Shown here in pieces: positions 39,619 through 53,800 of a stretch of DNA of 64,000 nt. The stretch comes from Climacium dendroides (Eukaryota > Streptophyta > Bryopsida > Hypnales > Climaciaceae). Position numbers and translations under genes: made by a program. Numbering within the stretch: the first letter of the stretch is position 1; every line of letters begins with the position of its first letter. Below the pieces are notes generated by a model. That model worked only from the letters and a program-made list of their open reading frames with translations. It made no database searches and was not told the DNA's origin. The stretch covers positions 1,054,001-1,118,000 of the forward strand of contig OX467085.1 in NCBI GenBank assembly GCA_950106755.1, in the 5' to 3' direction.

Positions 39619-39665
39619 ATGTCCGAAAACATAACACACAAGTTGCAAACCTTCAAAATAATTAG
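39426..39665 (+). other. Representative 79-codon open frame inside the satellite (not called as a gene)
   Basis: Each intact class A unit has a frame that opens at its position 1 (ATGTCCGAA), runs through the unit and ends at TAG in positions 45-47 of the next unit, so neighbouring frames overlap by 47 bp and, because 193 is not a multiple of 3, lie in successive frames. The product would be basic (runs such as HRKMKFKR), with no signal peptide, membrane segment or motif I recognise. Of about 25 recurrent variable sites only about six are silent, and changes are not concentrated at third codon positions. Thirteen units have ACG in place of the ATG. No promoter, Kozak-type context or intron structure is evident. 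I infer a non-coding satellite; transcription cannot be excluded. Confidence 0.85.
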
Positions 39666-42125
39666 GATTCATAGAAAAATGAAGTTTAAGAGAACCCTAT
39701 TGATTCCCCACACTTCTTCAATGGAAATCGGTTTTAAAAAAAAGACTCTAGAAATTATGTTGGATTTGATAAGTACCAAACCAATAAATTATATCGATTT
39801 GACGTGGAAGCATGTCCGAAAACATAACACACAAGTTGAAAACCTTCAAAATAATTAGGATTCATAGAAAAATGAAGTTTAAGGGAACCCTATTGATTCC
39901 CCACACTTCTTCAATTGAAATCGGTTTTAAAAAAAAGACTCTAGAAATCATGTTGGATTTGATAGACACCAAACCAATAAATTATATCGATTTAACGTGG
40001 AAGCATGTCCGAAAACATAACACACAAGTTGAAAACCTTCAAAATAATTAGGATTTATAGAAAAATGAAGTTTAAGAGAACGTGATTGATTCCCTACACT
40101 TCTTCAATTGAACTTCTATTAAAAGAAAGACTCTAGAAATCATGTTGGATTGGATAGACGCCAAACCAATAATTTATATCGATTTGACGTGGAATCATGT
40201 CCGAAAACATAACACACAAGTTGAAAACCTTCAAAATAATTAGGATTTATAGAAAAATGAAGTTTAAGAGAACCCTATTGATTCCCCACACTTCTTCAAT
40301 GGAAATCGGTTTTGAAAAAAAGACTCTAGAAATCATGTTGGATTTGATAGACACCAAACCAATAAATTATATCGATTTGACGTGGAAGCATGTCCGAAAA
40401 CATAACACACAAGTTGCAAACCTTCAAAATAATTAGGATTCATAGAAAAATGAAGTTTAAGGGAACCCTATTGATTCCCCACACTTCTTCAATGGAAATC
40501 GGTTTTAAAAAAAAGACTCTAGAAATCATGCTGGATTTCATAAACACCAAACCAATAAATTATATCGATTTGACGTGGAAGCATGTCCGAAAACATAACA
40601 CACAAGTATCAAACCTTCAAAATAATTAGGATTCATAGAAAAATGAAGTTTAACAGAACCCTATTGATTCCCCAGACTTCTTCAATGGAAATCGGTTTTA
40701 AAAAAAAGACTCTAGAAATCATGTTGGATTTGATAGACACCAAACCAATAAATTATATCGATTTGACGTGGAAGCATGTCCGAAAACATAACACACAAGT
40801 TGCAAACCTTCAAAATAATTAGGATTCATAGAAAAATGAAGTTTAAAAGAACCCTATTGATTCCCCACACTTCTTCAATGGAAATCGGTTTTGAAAAAAA
40901 GACTTTAGAAATCATGTTGGATTTGATAGAAACCAAACCAATAAATTATATCGATTTGACGTGGAAGCATGTCCGAAAACATAACACACAAGTTGAAAAC
41001 CTTCAAAATAATTAGGATTCATAGAAAAATGAAGTTTAAGGGAACCCTATTGATTCCCCACACTTCTTCAATGGAAATCGGTTTTAAAAAAAAGACTCTA
41101 GAAATCATGTTGGATTTCATAAACACCAAACCAATAAATTATATCGATTTGACGTGGAAGCATGTCCGAAAACATAACACACAAGTTGCAAACCTTCAAA
41201 ATAATTAGGATTCATAGAAAAATGAAGTTTAAGAGAACCCTATTGATTCCCCACACTTCTTCAATGGAAATCGGTTTTAAAAAAAAGACTCTAGAAATCA
41301 TGTTGGATTTGATAGACACCAAACCAATAATTTATATCGATTTGACGTGGAATCATGTCCGAAAACATAACACACAAGTATCAAACCTTCAAAATAATTA
41401 GGATTTATAGAAAAATGAAGTTTAAGAGAACCCTATTGATTCCCCACACTTCTTCAATGGAAATCGGTTTTGAAAAAAAGACTCTAGAAATCATGTTGGA
41501 TTTGATAGACACCAAACCAATAAATTATATCAATTTGACGTGGAAGCATGTCCGAAAACATAACACACAAGTTGCAAACCTTCAAAATAATTAGGATTCA
41601 TAGAAAAATGAAGTTTAAGAGAACCCTATTGATTCCCCACACTTCTTCAATGGAAATCGGTTTTAAAAAAAAGACTCTAGAAATTATGTTGGATTTGATA
41701 AGTACCAAACCAATAAATTATATCGATTTGACGTGGAAGCATGTCCGAAAACATAACACACAAGTTGCAAACCTTCAAAATAATTAGGATTCATAGAAAA
41801 ATGAAGTTTAAGGGAACCCTATTGATTCCCCACACTTCTTCAATGGAAATCGGTTTTAAAAAAAAGACTCTAGAAATCATGTTGGATTTGATAGACACCA
41901 AACCAATAAATTATATCGATTTGACGTGGAAGCATGTCCGAAAACATAACACACAAGTTGAAAACCTTCAAAATAATTAGGATTTATAGAAAAATGAAGT
42001 TTAAGAGAACGTGATTGATTCCCTACACTTCTTCAATTGAACTTCTATTAAAAGAAAGACTCTAGAAATCATGTTGGATTGGATAGACGCCAAACTAATA
42101 ATTTATATCGATTTGACGTGGAATC

Positions 42126-45100
42126 ATGTCCGAAAACATAACACACAAGTTGAAAACCTTCAAAATAATTAGGATTCATAGAAAAATGAAGTTTAAGAGA
42201 ACCCTATTGATTCCCCACACTTCTTCAATGGAAATCGGTCTTGAAAAAAAGACTCTAGAAATCATGTTGGATTTGATAGACACCAAACCAATAAATTATA
42301 TCGATTTGACGTGGAAGCATGTCCGAAAACATAACACACAAGTTGCAAACCTTCAAAATAATTAGGATTCATAGAAAAATGAAGTTTAAGAGAACCCTAT
42401 TGATTCCCCACACTTCTTCAATAGAAATCGGTTTTAAAAAAAAGACTCTAGAAATCATGTTGGATTTGATAGACACCAAACCAATAAATTATATCGATTT
42501 GACGTGGAAGCATGTCCGAAAACATAACACACAAGTTGCAAACCTTCAAAATGATTAGGATTCATAGAAAAATGAAGTTTAAGAGAACCCTATTGATTCC
42601 CCACACTTCTTCAATGAAAATCGGTTTTAAAAAAAAGACTCTAGAAATCATGTTGGATTTGATAGACACCAAACCAATAAATTATATCGATTTGACGTGG
42701 AATCATGTCCGAAAACATAACACACAAGTTGAAAACCTTCAAAATAATTAGGATTCATAGAAAAATGAAGTTTAAAAGAACCCTATTGATTCCCCACACT
42801 TCTTCAATGGAAATCGGTTTTGAAAAAAAGAATTTAGAAATCATGTTGGATTTGATAGAAACCAAACCAATAAATTATATCGATTTGACATGGAAGCATG
42901 TCCGAAAACATAACACACAAGTTGAAAACCTTCAAAATAATTAGGATTCATAGAAAAATGAAGTTTAAGGGAACCCTATTGATTCCCCACACTTCTTCAA
43001 TGGAAATCGGTTTTAAAAAAAAGACTCTAGAAATCATGCTGGATTTCATAAACACCAAACCAATAAATTATATCGATTTGACGTGGAAGCATGTCCGAAA
43101 ACATAACACACAAGTTGCAAACCTTCAAAATAATTAGGATTCATAGAAAAATGAAGTTTAAGAGAACCCTATTGATTCCCCACACTTCTTCAATGGAAAT
43201 CGGTTTTGAAAAAAAGACTTTAGAAATCATGTTGGATTTGATAGAAACCAAACCAATAAATTATATCGATTTGACATGGAAGCATGTCCGAAAACATAAC
43301 ACACAAGTTGCAAACCTTCAAAATAATTAGGATTCATAGAAAAATGAAGTTTAAAAGAACCCTATTGATTCCCCACACTTCTTCAATGGAAATCGGTTTT
43401 AAAAAAAAGACTCTAGAAATCATGCTGGATTTCATAAACACCAAACCAATAAATTATATCGATTTGACGTGGAAGCATGTCCGAAAACATAACACACAAG
43501 TTGCAAACCTTCAAAATAATTAGGATTCATAGAAAAATGAAGTTTAACAGAACCCTATTGATTCCCCACACTTCTTCAATGGAAATCGGTTTTAAAAAAA
43601 AGACTCTAGAAATCATGTTGGATTTGATAGACACCAAACCAATAAATTATATCGATTTGACGTGGAAGCATGTCCGAAAACATAACACACAAGTTGCAAA
43701 CCTTCAAAATAATTAGGATTCATAGAAAAATGAAGTTTAAAAGAACCCTATTGATTCCCCACACTTCTTCAATGGAAATCGGTTTTGAAAAAAAGACTTT
43801 AGAAATCATGTTGGATTTGATAGAAACCAAACCAATAAATTATATCGATTTGACGTGGAAGCATGTCCGAAAACATAACACACAAGTTGCAAACCTTCAA
43901 AATAATTAGGATTCATAGAAAAATGAAGTTTAAGAGAACCCTATTGATTCCCCACACTTCTTCAATGGAAATCGGTTTTAAAAAAAAGACTCTAGAAATC
44001 ATGTTGGATTTGATAGACACCAAACCAATAATTTATATCGATTTGACGTGGAATCATGTCCGAAAACATAACACACAAGTTGAAAACCTTCAAAATAATT
44101 AGGATTCATAGAAAAATGAAGTTTAAGAGAACCCTATTGATTCCCCACACTTCTTCAATGGAAATCGGTCTTGAAAAAAAGACTCTAGAAATCATGTTGG
44201 ATTTGATAGACACCAAACCAATAAATTATATCGATTTGACGTGGAAGCATGTCCGAAAACATAACACACAAGTTGCAAACCTTCAAAATAATTAGGATTC
44301 ATAGAAAAATGAAGTTTAAGAGAACCCTATTGATTCCCCACACTTCTTCAATAGAAATCGGTTTTAAAAAAAAGACTCTAGAAATCATGTTGGATTTGAT
44401 AGACACCAAACCAATAAATTATATCGATTTGACGTGGAAGCATGTCCGAAAACATAACACACAAGTTGCAAACCTTCAAAATGATTAGGATTCATAGAAA
44501 AATGAAGTTTAAGAGAACCCTATTGATTCCCCACACTTCTTCAATGAAAATCGGTTTTAAAAAAAAGACTCTAGAAATCATGTTGGATTTGATAGACACC
44601 AAACCAATAAATTATATCGATTTGACGTGGAATCATGTCCGAAAACATAACACACAAGTTGAAAACCTTCAAAATAATTAGGATTCATAGAAAAATGAAG
44701 TTTAAAAGAACCCTATTGATTCCCCACACTTCTTCAATGGAAATCGGTTTTGAAAAAAAGAATTTAGAAATCATGTTGGATTTGATAGAAACCAAACCAA
44801 TAAATTATATCGATTTGACATGGAAGCATGTCCGAAAACATAACACACAAGTTGAAAACCTTCAAAATAATTAGGATTCATAGAAAAATGAAGTTTAAGG
44901 GAACCCTATTGATTCCCCACACTTCTTCAATGGAAATCGGTTTTAAAAAAAAGACTCTAGAAATCATGCTGGATTTCATAAACACCAAACCAATAAATTA
45001 TATCGATTTGACGTGGAAGCATGTCCGAAAACATAACACACAAGTTGCAAACCTTCAAAATAATTAGGATTCATAGAAAAATGAAGTTTAAGAGAACCCT

Positions 45101-45985
45101 ATTGATTCCCCACACTTCTTCAATGGAAATCGGTTTTGAAAAAAAGACTTTAGAAATCATGTTGGATTTGATAGAAACCAAACCAATAAATTATATCGAT
45201 TTGACATGGAAGCATGTCCGAAAACATAACACACAAGTTGCAAACCTTCAAAATAATTAGGATTCATAGAAAAATGAAGTTTAAAAGAACCCTATTGATT
45301 CCCCACACTTCTTCAATGGAAATCGGTTTTAAAAAAAAGACTCTAGAAATCATGCTGGATTTCATAAACACCAAACCAATAAATTATATCGATTTGACGT
45401 GGAAGCATGTCCGAAAACATAACACACAAGTTGCAAACCTTCAAAATAATTAGGATTCATAGAAAAATGAAGTTTAAGAGAACCCTATTGATTCCCCACA
45501 CTTCTTCAATGGAAATCGGTTTTAAAAAAAAGACTCTAGAAATCATGTTGGATTTGATAGACACCAAACCAATAAATTATATCGATTTGACGTGGAAGCA
45601 TGTCCGAAAACATAACACACAAGTTGCAAACCTTCAAAATAATTAGGATTCATAGAAAAATGAAGTTTAAAAGAACCCTATTGATTCCCCACACTTCTTC
45701 AATGGAAATCGGTTTTGAAAAAAAGACTTTAGAAATCATGTTGGATTTGATAGAAACCAAACCAATAAATTATATCGATTTGACGTGGAAGCATGTCCGA
45801 AAACATAACACACAAGTTGAAAACCTTCAAAATAATTAGGATTCATAGAAAAATGAAGTTTAAGGGAACCCTATTGATTCCCCACACTTCTTCAATGGAA
45901 ATCGGTTTTAAAAAAAAGACTCTAGAAATCATGTTGGATTTCATAAACACCAAACCAATAAATTATATCGATTTGACGTGGAAGC
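42126..45985 (+). repeat. Two tandem 10-mers of 1930 bp without B units
   Basis: Units 42126 to 43863 align with 44056 to 45793. Shared rare markers are GGTCTTGAAAA in the first unit of each and AAGAATTTAG in the fourth. Agreement is complete at the protein-frame level for the first seven units. It weakens over the last three (AACAGAACC versus AAGAGAACC at 43477 and 45407; different types at 43863 and 45793). The absence of any B unit over 42126-46757 is notable. Confidence 0.87.
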
Positions 45986-48740
45986 ATGTCCGAAAACATA
46001 ACACACAAGTTGCAAACCTTCAAAATAATTAGGATTCATAGAAAAATGAAGTTTAAGAGAACCCTATTGATTCCCCACACTTCTTCAATGGAAATCGGTT
46101 TTAAAAAAAAGACTCTAGAAATCATGTTGGATTTGATAGACACCAAACCAATAATTTATATCGATTTGACGTGGAATCATGTCCGAAAACATAACACACA
46201 AGTTGAAAACCTTCAAAATAATTAGGATTCATAGAAAAATGAAGTTTAAGAGAACCCTATTGATTCCCCACACTTCTTCAATGGAAATCGGTTTTAAAAA
46301 AAAGACTCTAGAAATCATGTTGGATTTGATAGACACCAAACCAATAAATTATATCGATTTGACGTGGAAGCATGTCCGAAAACATAACACACAAGTTGCA
46401 AACCTTCAAAATAATTAGGATTCATAGAAAAATGAAGTTTAAGAGAACCCTATTGATTCCCCACACTTCTTCAATGGAAATCGGTTTTAAAAAAAAGACT
46501 CTAGAAATTATGTTGGATTTGATAAGTACCAAACCAATAAATTATATCGATTTGACGTGGAAGCATGTCCGAAAACATAACACACAAGTTGCAAACCTTC
46601 AAAATAATTAGGATTCATAGAAAAATGAAGTTTAAGGGAACCCTATTGATTCCCCACACTTCTTCAATTGAAATCGGTTTTAAAAAAAAGACTCTAGAAA
46701 TCATGTTGGATTTGATAGACACCAAACCAATAAATTATATCGATTTGACGTGGAAGCATGTCCGAAAACATAACACACAAGTTGAAAACCTTCAAAATAA
46801 TTAGGATTTATAGAAAAATGAAGTTTAAGAGAACGTGATTGATTCCCTACACTTCTTCAATTGAACTTCTATTAAAAGAAAGACTCTAGAAATCATGTTG
46901 GATTGGATAGACGCCAAACCAATAATTTATATCGATTTGACGTGGAATCATGTCCGAAAACATAACACACAAGTTGAAAACCTTCAAAATAATTAGGATT
47001 TATAGAAAAATGAAGTTTAAGAGAACCCTATTGATTCCCCACACTTCTTCAATGGAAATCGGTTTTGAAAAAAAGACTCTAGAAATCATGTTGGATTTGA
47101 TAGACACCAAACCAATAAATTATATCGATTTGACGTGGAAGCATGTCCGAAAACATAACACACAAGTTGCAAACCTTCAAAATAATTAGGATTCATAGAA
47201 AAATGAAGTTTAAGGGAACCCTATTGATTCCCCACACTTCTTCAATGGAAATCGGTTTTAAAAAAAAGACTCTAGAAATCATGCTGGATTTCATAAACAC
47301 CAAACCAATAAATTATATCGATTTGACGTGGAAGCATGTCCGAAAACATAACACACAAGTTGCAAACCTTCAAAATAATTAGGATTCATAGAAAAATGAA
47401 GTTTAACAGAACCCTATTGATTCCCCAGACTTCTTCAATGGGAATCGGTTTTAAAAAAAAGACTCTAGAAATCATGTTGGATTTGATAGACACCAAACCA
47501 ATAAATTATATCGATTTGACGTGGAAGCATGTCCGAAAACATAACACACAAGTTGCAAACCTTCAAAATAATTAGGATTCATAGAAAAATGAAGTTTAAA
47601 AGAACCCTATTGATTCCCCACACTTCTTCAATGGAAATCGGTTTTGAAAAAAAGACTTTAGAAATCATGTTGGATTTGATAGAAACCAAACCAATAAATT
47701 ATATCGATTTGACATGGAAGCATGTCCGAAAACATAACACACAAGTTGAAAACCTTCAAAATAATTAGGATTCATAGAAAAATGAAGTTTAAGGGAACCC
47801 TATTGATTCCCCACACTTCTTCAATGGAAATCGGTTTTAAAAAAAAGACTCTAGAAATCATGTTGGATTTCATAAACACCAAACCAATAAATTATATCGA
47901 TTTGACGTGGAAGCATGTCCGAAAACATAACACACAAGTTGCAAACCTTCAAAATAATTAGGATTCATAGAAAAATGAAGTTTAAGAGAACCCTATTGAT
48001 TCCCCACACTTCTTCAATGGAAATCGGTTTTAAAAAAAAGACTCTAGAAATCATGTTGGATTTGATAGACACCAAACCAATAATTTATATCGATTTGACG
48101 TGGAATCATGTCCGAAAACATAACACACAAGTATCAAACCTTCAAAATAATTAGGATTTATAGAAAAATGAAGTTTAAGAGAACCCTATTGATTCCCCAC
48201 ACTTCTTCAATGGAAATCGGTTTTGAAAAAAAGACTCTAGAAATCATGTTGGATTTGATAGACACCAAACCAATAAATTATATCGATTTGACGTGGAAGC
48301 ATGTCCGAAAACATAACACACAAGTTGCAAACCTTCAAAATAATTAGGATTCATAGAAAAATGAAGTTTAAGAGAACCCTATTGATTCCCCACACTTCTT
48401 CAATGGAAATCGGTTTTAAAAAAAAGACTCTAGAAATTATGTTGGATTTGATAAGTACCAAACCAATAAATTATATCGATTTGACGTGGAAGCATGTCCG
48501 AAAACATAACACACAAGTTGCAAACCTTCAAAATAATTAGGATTCATAGAAAAATGAAGTTTAAGGGAACCCTATTGATTCCCCACACTTCTTCAATGGA
48601 AATCGGTTTTAAAAAAAAGACTCTAGAAATCATGTTGGATTTGATAGACACCAAACCAATAAATTATATCGATTTGACGTGGAAGCATGTCCGAAAACAT
48701 AACACACAAGTTGAAAACCTTCAAAATAATTAGGATTTAT
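45214..48740 (+). repeat. Right copy of the 3.5-kb segment (6753-bp offset)
   Basis: This is the downstream partner of 38461-41990. Differences from the left copy include TTGCAAAC in place of TATCAAAC at 47336, TCAATGGGAATCGG in that same unit, and GACATGG in place of GACGTGG at the end of the 47529 unit. It overlaps the second 10-mer of the 42126-45985 block, so the two duplications are nested and not independent. Confidence 0.83.
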
Positions 48741-48879
48741 AGAAAAATGAAGTTTAAGAGAACGTGATTGATTCCCTACACTTCTTCAATGGAAATCGGT
48801 TTTAAAAAAAAGACTCTAGAAATCATGTTGGATTTGATAGACACCAAACCAATAAATTATATCGATTTGACGTGGAAGC
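48687..48879 (+). repeat. B/A chimeric monomer (193 bp), copy 1
   Basis: The 5' part is class B (ATTTATAG, ACGTGATTG, CCCTACAC) and the 3' part is class A (TCAATGGAAATCGG, T4A8, GATTTGATAGACACC). The switch must lie within the shared CACTTCTTCAAT stretch, between the B-type T at about 48777 and the A-type G at about 48791. Confidence 0.94.
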
Positions 48880-50616
48880 ATGTCCGAAAACATAACACAC
48901 AAGTTGCAAACCTTCAAAATAATTAGGATTCATAGAAAAATGAAGTTTAAGAGAACCCTATTGATTCCCCACACTTCTTCAATAGAAATCGGTTTTAAAA
49001 AAAAGACTCTAGAAATCATGTTGGATTTGATAGACACCAAACCAATAAATTATATCGATTTGACGTGGAAGCATGTCCGAAAACATAACACACAAGTTGC
49101 AAACCTTCAAAATAATTAGGATTCATAGAAAAATGAAGTTTAAGAGAACCCTATTGATTCCCCACACTTCTTCAATAGAAATCGGTTTTAAAAAAAAGAC
49201 TCTAGAAATCATGTTGGATTTGATAGACACCAAACCAATAAATTATATCGATTTGACGTGGAAGCATGTCCGAAAACATAACACACAAGTTGCAAACCTT
49301 CAAAATGATTAGGATTCATAGAAAAATGAAGTTTAAGAGAACCCTATTGATTCCCCACACTTCTTCAATGAAAATCGGTTTTAAAAAAAAGACTCTAGAA
49401 ATCATGTTGGATTTGATAGACACCAAACCAATAAATTATATCGATTTGACGTGGAATCATGTCCGAAAACATAACACACAAGTTGAAAACCTTCAAAATA
49501 ATTAGGATTCATAGAAAAATGAAGTTTAAAAGAACCCTATTGATTCCCCACACTTCTTCAATGGAAATCGGTTTTGAAAAAAAGACTTTAGAAATCATGT
49601 TGGATTTGATAGAAACCAAACCAATAAATTATATCGATTTGACATGGAAGCATGTCCGAAAACATAACACACAAGTTGAAAACCTTCAAAATAATTAGGA
49701 TTCATAGAAAAATGAAGTTTAAGGGAACCCTATTGATTCCCCACACTTCTTCAATGGAAATCGGTTTTAAAAAAAAGACTCTAGAAATCATGCTGGATTT
49801 CATAAACACCAAACCAATAAATTATATCGATTTGACGTGGAAGCATGTCCGAAAACATAACACACAAGTTGCAAACCTTCAAAATAATTAGGATTCATAG
49901 AAAAATGAAGTTTAAGAGAACCCTATTGATTCCCCACACTTCTTCAATGGAAATCGGTTTTAAAAAAAAGACTCTAGAAATCATGTTGGATTTGATAGAC
50001 ACCAAACCAATAATTTATATCGATTTGACGTGGAATCATGTCCGAAAACATAACACACAAGTTGCAAACCTTCAAAATAATTAGGATTCATAGAAAAATG
50101 AAGTTTAAGAGAACCCTATTGATTCCCCACACTTCTTCAATGGAAATCGGTTTTGAAAAAAAGACTCTAGAAATCATGTTGGATTTGATAGACACCAAAC
50201 CAATAAATTATATCGATTTGACGTGGAAGCATGTCCGAAAACATAACACACAAGTTGCAAACCTTCAAAATAATTAGGATTCATAGAAAAATGAAGTTTA
50301 AGAGAACCCTATTGATTCCCCACACTTCTTCAATGGAAATCGGTTTTAAAAAAAAGACTCTAGAAATTATGTTGGATTTGATAAGTACCAAACCAATAAA
50401 TTATATCGATTTGACGTGGAAGCATGTCCGAAAACATAACACACAAGTTGCAAACCTTCAAAATAATTAGGATTCATAGAAAAATGAAGTTTAAGGGAAC
50501 CCTATTGATTCCCCACACTTCTTCAATGGAAATCGGTTTTAAAAAAAAGACTCTAGAAATCATGTTGGATTTGATAGACACCAAACCAATAAATTATATC
50601 GATTTGACGTGGAAGC

Positions 50617-50809
50617 ATGTCCGAAAACATAACACACAAGTTGAAAACCTTCAAAATAATTAGGATTTATAGAAAAATGAAGTTTAAGAGAACGTGATTG
50701 ATTCCCTACACTTCTTCAATGGAAATCGGTTTTAAAAAAAAGACTCTAGAAATCATGTTGGATTTGATAGACACCAAACCAATAAATTATATCGATTTGA
50801 CGTGGAAGC
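50617..50809 (+). repeat. B/A chimeric monomer (193 bp), copy 2
   Basis: This has the same B-to-A junction as the unit at 48687, with the switch between about 50707 and 50721. It lies 1930 bp (10 monomers) downstream of copy 1 in matching context. Confidence 0.94.
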
Positions 50810-53800
50810 ATGTCCGAAAACATAACACACAAGTTGCAAACCTTCAAAATAATTAGGATTCATAGAAAAATGAAGTTTAAGAGAACCCTATTGATTCCCC
50901 ACACTTCTTCAATAGAAATCGGTTTTAAAAAAAAGACTCTAGAAATCATGTTGGATTTGATAGACACCAAACCAATAAATTATATCGATTTGACGTGGAA
51001 GCATGTCCGAAAACATAACACACAAGTTGCAAACCTTCAAAATAATTAGGATTCATAGAAAAATGAAGTTTAAGAGAACCCTATTGATTCCCCACACTTC
51101 TTCAATAGAAATCGGTTTTAAAAAAAAGACTCTAGAAATCATGTTGGATTTGATAGACACCAAACCAATAAATTATATCGATTTGACGTGGAAGCATGTC
51201 CGAAAACATAACACACAAGTTGCAAACCTTCAAAATGATTAGGATTCATAGAAAAATGAAGTTTAAGAGAACCCTATTGATTCCCCACACTTCTTCAATG
51301 AAAATCGGTTTTAAAAAAAAGACTCTAGAAATCATGTTGGATTTGATAGACACCAAACCAATAAATTATATCGATTTGACGTGGAATCATGTCCGAAAAC
51401 ATAACACACAAGTTGAAAACCTTCAAAATAATTAGGATTCATAGAAAAATGAAGTTTAAAAGAACCCTATTGATTCCCCACACTTCTTCAATGGAAATCG
51501 GTTTTGAAAAAAAGACTTTAGAAATCATGTTGGATTTGATAGAAACCAAACCAATAAATTATATCGATTTGACATGGAAGCATGTCCGAAAACATAACAC
51601 ACAAGTTGAAAACCTTCAAAATAATTAGGATTCATAGAAAAATGAAGTTTAAGGGAACCCTATTGATTCCCCACACTTCTTCAATGGAAATCGGTTTTAA
51701 AAAAAAGACTCTAGAAATCATGCTGGATTTCATAAACACCAAACCAATAAATTATATCGATTTGACGTGGAAGCATGTCCGAAAACATAACACACAAGTT
51801 GCAAACCTTCAAAATAATTAGGATTCATAGAAAAATGAAGTTTAAGAGAACCCTATTGATTCCCCACACTTCTTCAATGGAAATCGGTTTTAAAAAAAAG
51901 ACTCTAGAAATCATGTTGGATTTGATAGACACCAAACCAATAATTTATATCGATTTGACGTGGAATCATGTCCGAAAACATAACACACAAGTTGCAAACC
52001 TTCAAAATAATTAGGATTCATAGAAAAATGAAGTTTAAGAGAACCCTATTGATTCCCCACACTTCTTCAATGGAAATCGGTTTTGAAAAAAAGACTCTAG
52101 AAATCATGTTGGATTTGATAGACACCAAACCAATAAATTATATCGATTTGACGTGGAAGCATGTCCGAAAACATAACACACAAGTTGCAAACCTTCAAAA
52201 TAATTAGGATTCATAGAAAAATGAAGTTTAAGAGAACCCTATTGATTCCCCACACTTCTTCAATGGAAATCGGTTTTAAAAAAAAGACTCTAGAAATTAT
52301 GTTGGATTTGATAAGTACCAAACCAATAAATTATATCGATTTGACGTGGAAGCATGTCCGAAAATATAACACACAAGTATCAAACCTTCAAAATAATTAG
52401 GATTCATAGAAAAATGAAGTTTAAGGGAACCCTATTGATTCCCCACACTTCTTCAATGGAAATCGGTTTTAAAAAAAAGACTCTAGAAATCATGTTGGAT
52501 TTCATAAACACCAAACCAATAAATTATATCGATTTGACGTGGAAGCATGTCCGAAAACATAACACACAAGTTGCAAACCTTCAAAATAATTAGGATTCAT
52601 AGAAAAATGAAGTTTAAGAGAACCCTATTGATTCCCCACACTTCTTCAATGGAAATCGGTTTTAAAAAAAAGACTCTAGAAATCATGTTGGATTTGATAG
52701 ACACCAAACCAATAATTTATATCGATTTGACGTGGAATCATGTCCAAAAACATAACACACAAGTTGCAAACCTTCAAAATAATTAGGATTCATAGAAAAA
52801 TGAAGTTTAAGAGAACCCTATTGATTCCCCACACTTCTTCAATGGAAATCGGTTTTGAAAAAAAGACTCTAGAAATCATGTTGGATTTGATAGACACCAA
52901 ACCAATAAATTATATCGATTTGACGTGGAAGCATGTCCGAAAACATAACACACAAGTTGCAAACCTTCAAAATAATTAGGATTCATAGAAAAATGAAGTT
53001 TAAGAGAACCCTATTGATTCCCCACACTTCTTCAATGAAAATCGGTTTTAAAAAAAAGACTCTAGAAATTATGTTGGATTTGATAAGTACCAAACCAATA
53101 AATTATATCGATTTGACGTGGAAGCATGTCCGAAAACATAACACACAAGTTGCAAACCTTCAAAATAATTAGGATTCATAGAAAAATGAAGTTTAAGGGA
53201 ACCCTATTGATTCCCCACACTTCTTCAATGGAAATCGGTTTTAAAAAAAAGACTCTAGAAATCATGTTGGATTTGATAGACACCAAACCAATAAATTATA
53301 TCGATTTGACGTGGAAGCATGTCCGAAAACATAACACACAAGTTGAAAACCTTCAAAATAATTAGGATTTATAGAAAAATGAAGTTTAAGAGAACGTGAT
53401 TGATTCCCTACACTTCTTCAATTGAACTTCTATTAAAAGAAAGACTCTAGAAATCATGTTGGATTGGATAGACGCCAAACCAATAATTTATATCGATTTG
53501 ACGTGGAATCATGTCCGAAAACATAACACACAAGTTGAAAACCTTCAAAATAATTAGGATTCATAGAAAAATGAAGTTTAAGAGAACCCTATTGATTCCC
53601 CACACTTCTTCAATGGAAATCGGTTTTGAAAAAAAGACTCTAGAAATCATGTTGGATTTGATAGACACCAAACCAATAAATTATATCGATTTGACGTGGA
53701 AGCATGTCCGAAAACATAACACACAAGTTGCAAACCTTCAAAATAATTAGGATTCATAGAAAAATGAAGTTTAAGAGAACCCTATTGATTCCCCACACTT

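Larger units (their letters stand above)
38461..41990 (+). repeat. Left copy of a 3.5-kb segment repeated 6753 bp downstream
   Basis: The unit series from 38461 through the A unit at 41741 recurs from 45214 through 48494, at a distance of 35 monomers. Shared rare markers are TCAATTGAAATCGG at 39812 and 46565, CCCCAGACTT at 40583 and 47336, and TTTATAG with GAA at codon 40 at 40197 and 46950. In the left copy the segment ends in a true B unit (41934); in the right copy the corresponding unit is a B/A chimera (48687). Confidence 0.85.
48687..52353 (+). repeat. 10-mer period of 1930 bp headed by chimeric monomers
   Basis: The chimera at 48687 and nine A units are followed by the chimera at 50617 and a matching series. 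Two successive units with TCAATAGAAATCGG (48880, 49073 and 50810, 51003) and a TCAATGAAAATCGG unit (49266, 51196) mark both copies. The copies stay in register to the 50231/52161 units, after which the second continues into a different arrangement (AAAATATAAC and TATCAAAC at 52354). Confidence 0.87.

Noticed and set aside
39612..39633. CENP-B box at the monomer junction (minus strand TTTCGGACATGCTTCCA)
   Set aside because: Only the TTCG part agrees. The central A and the CGGG part of the known core are missing, so the match is no better than chance.
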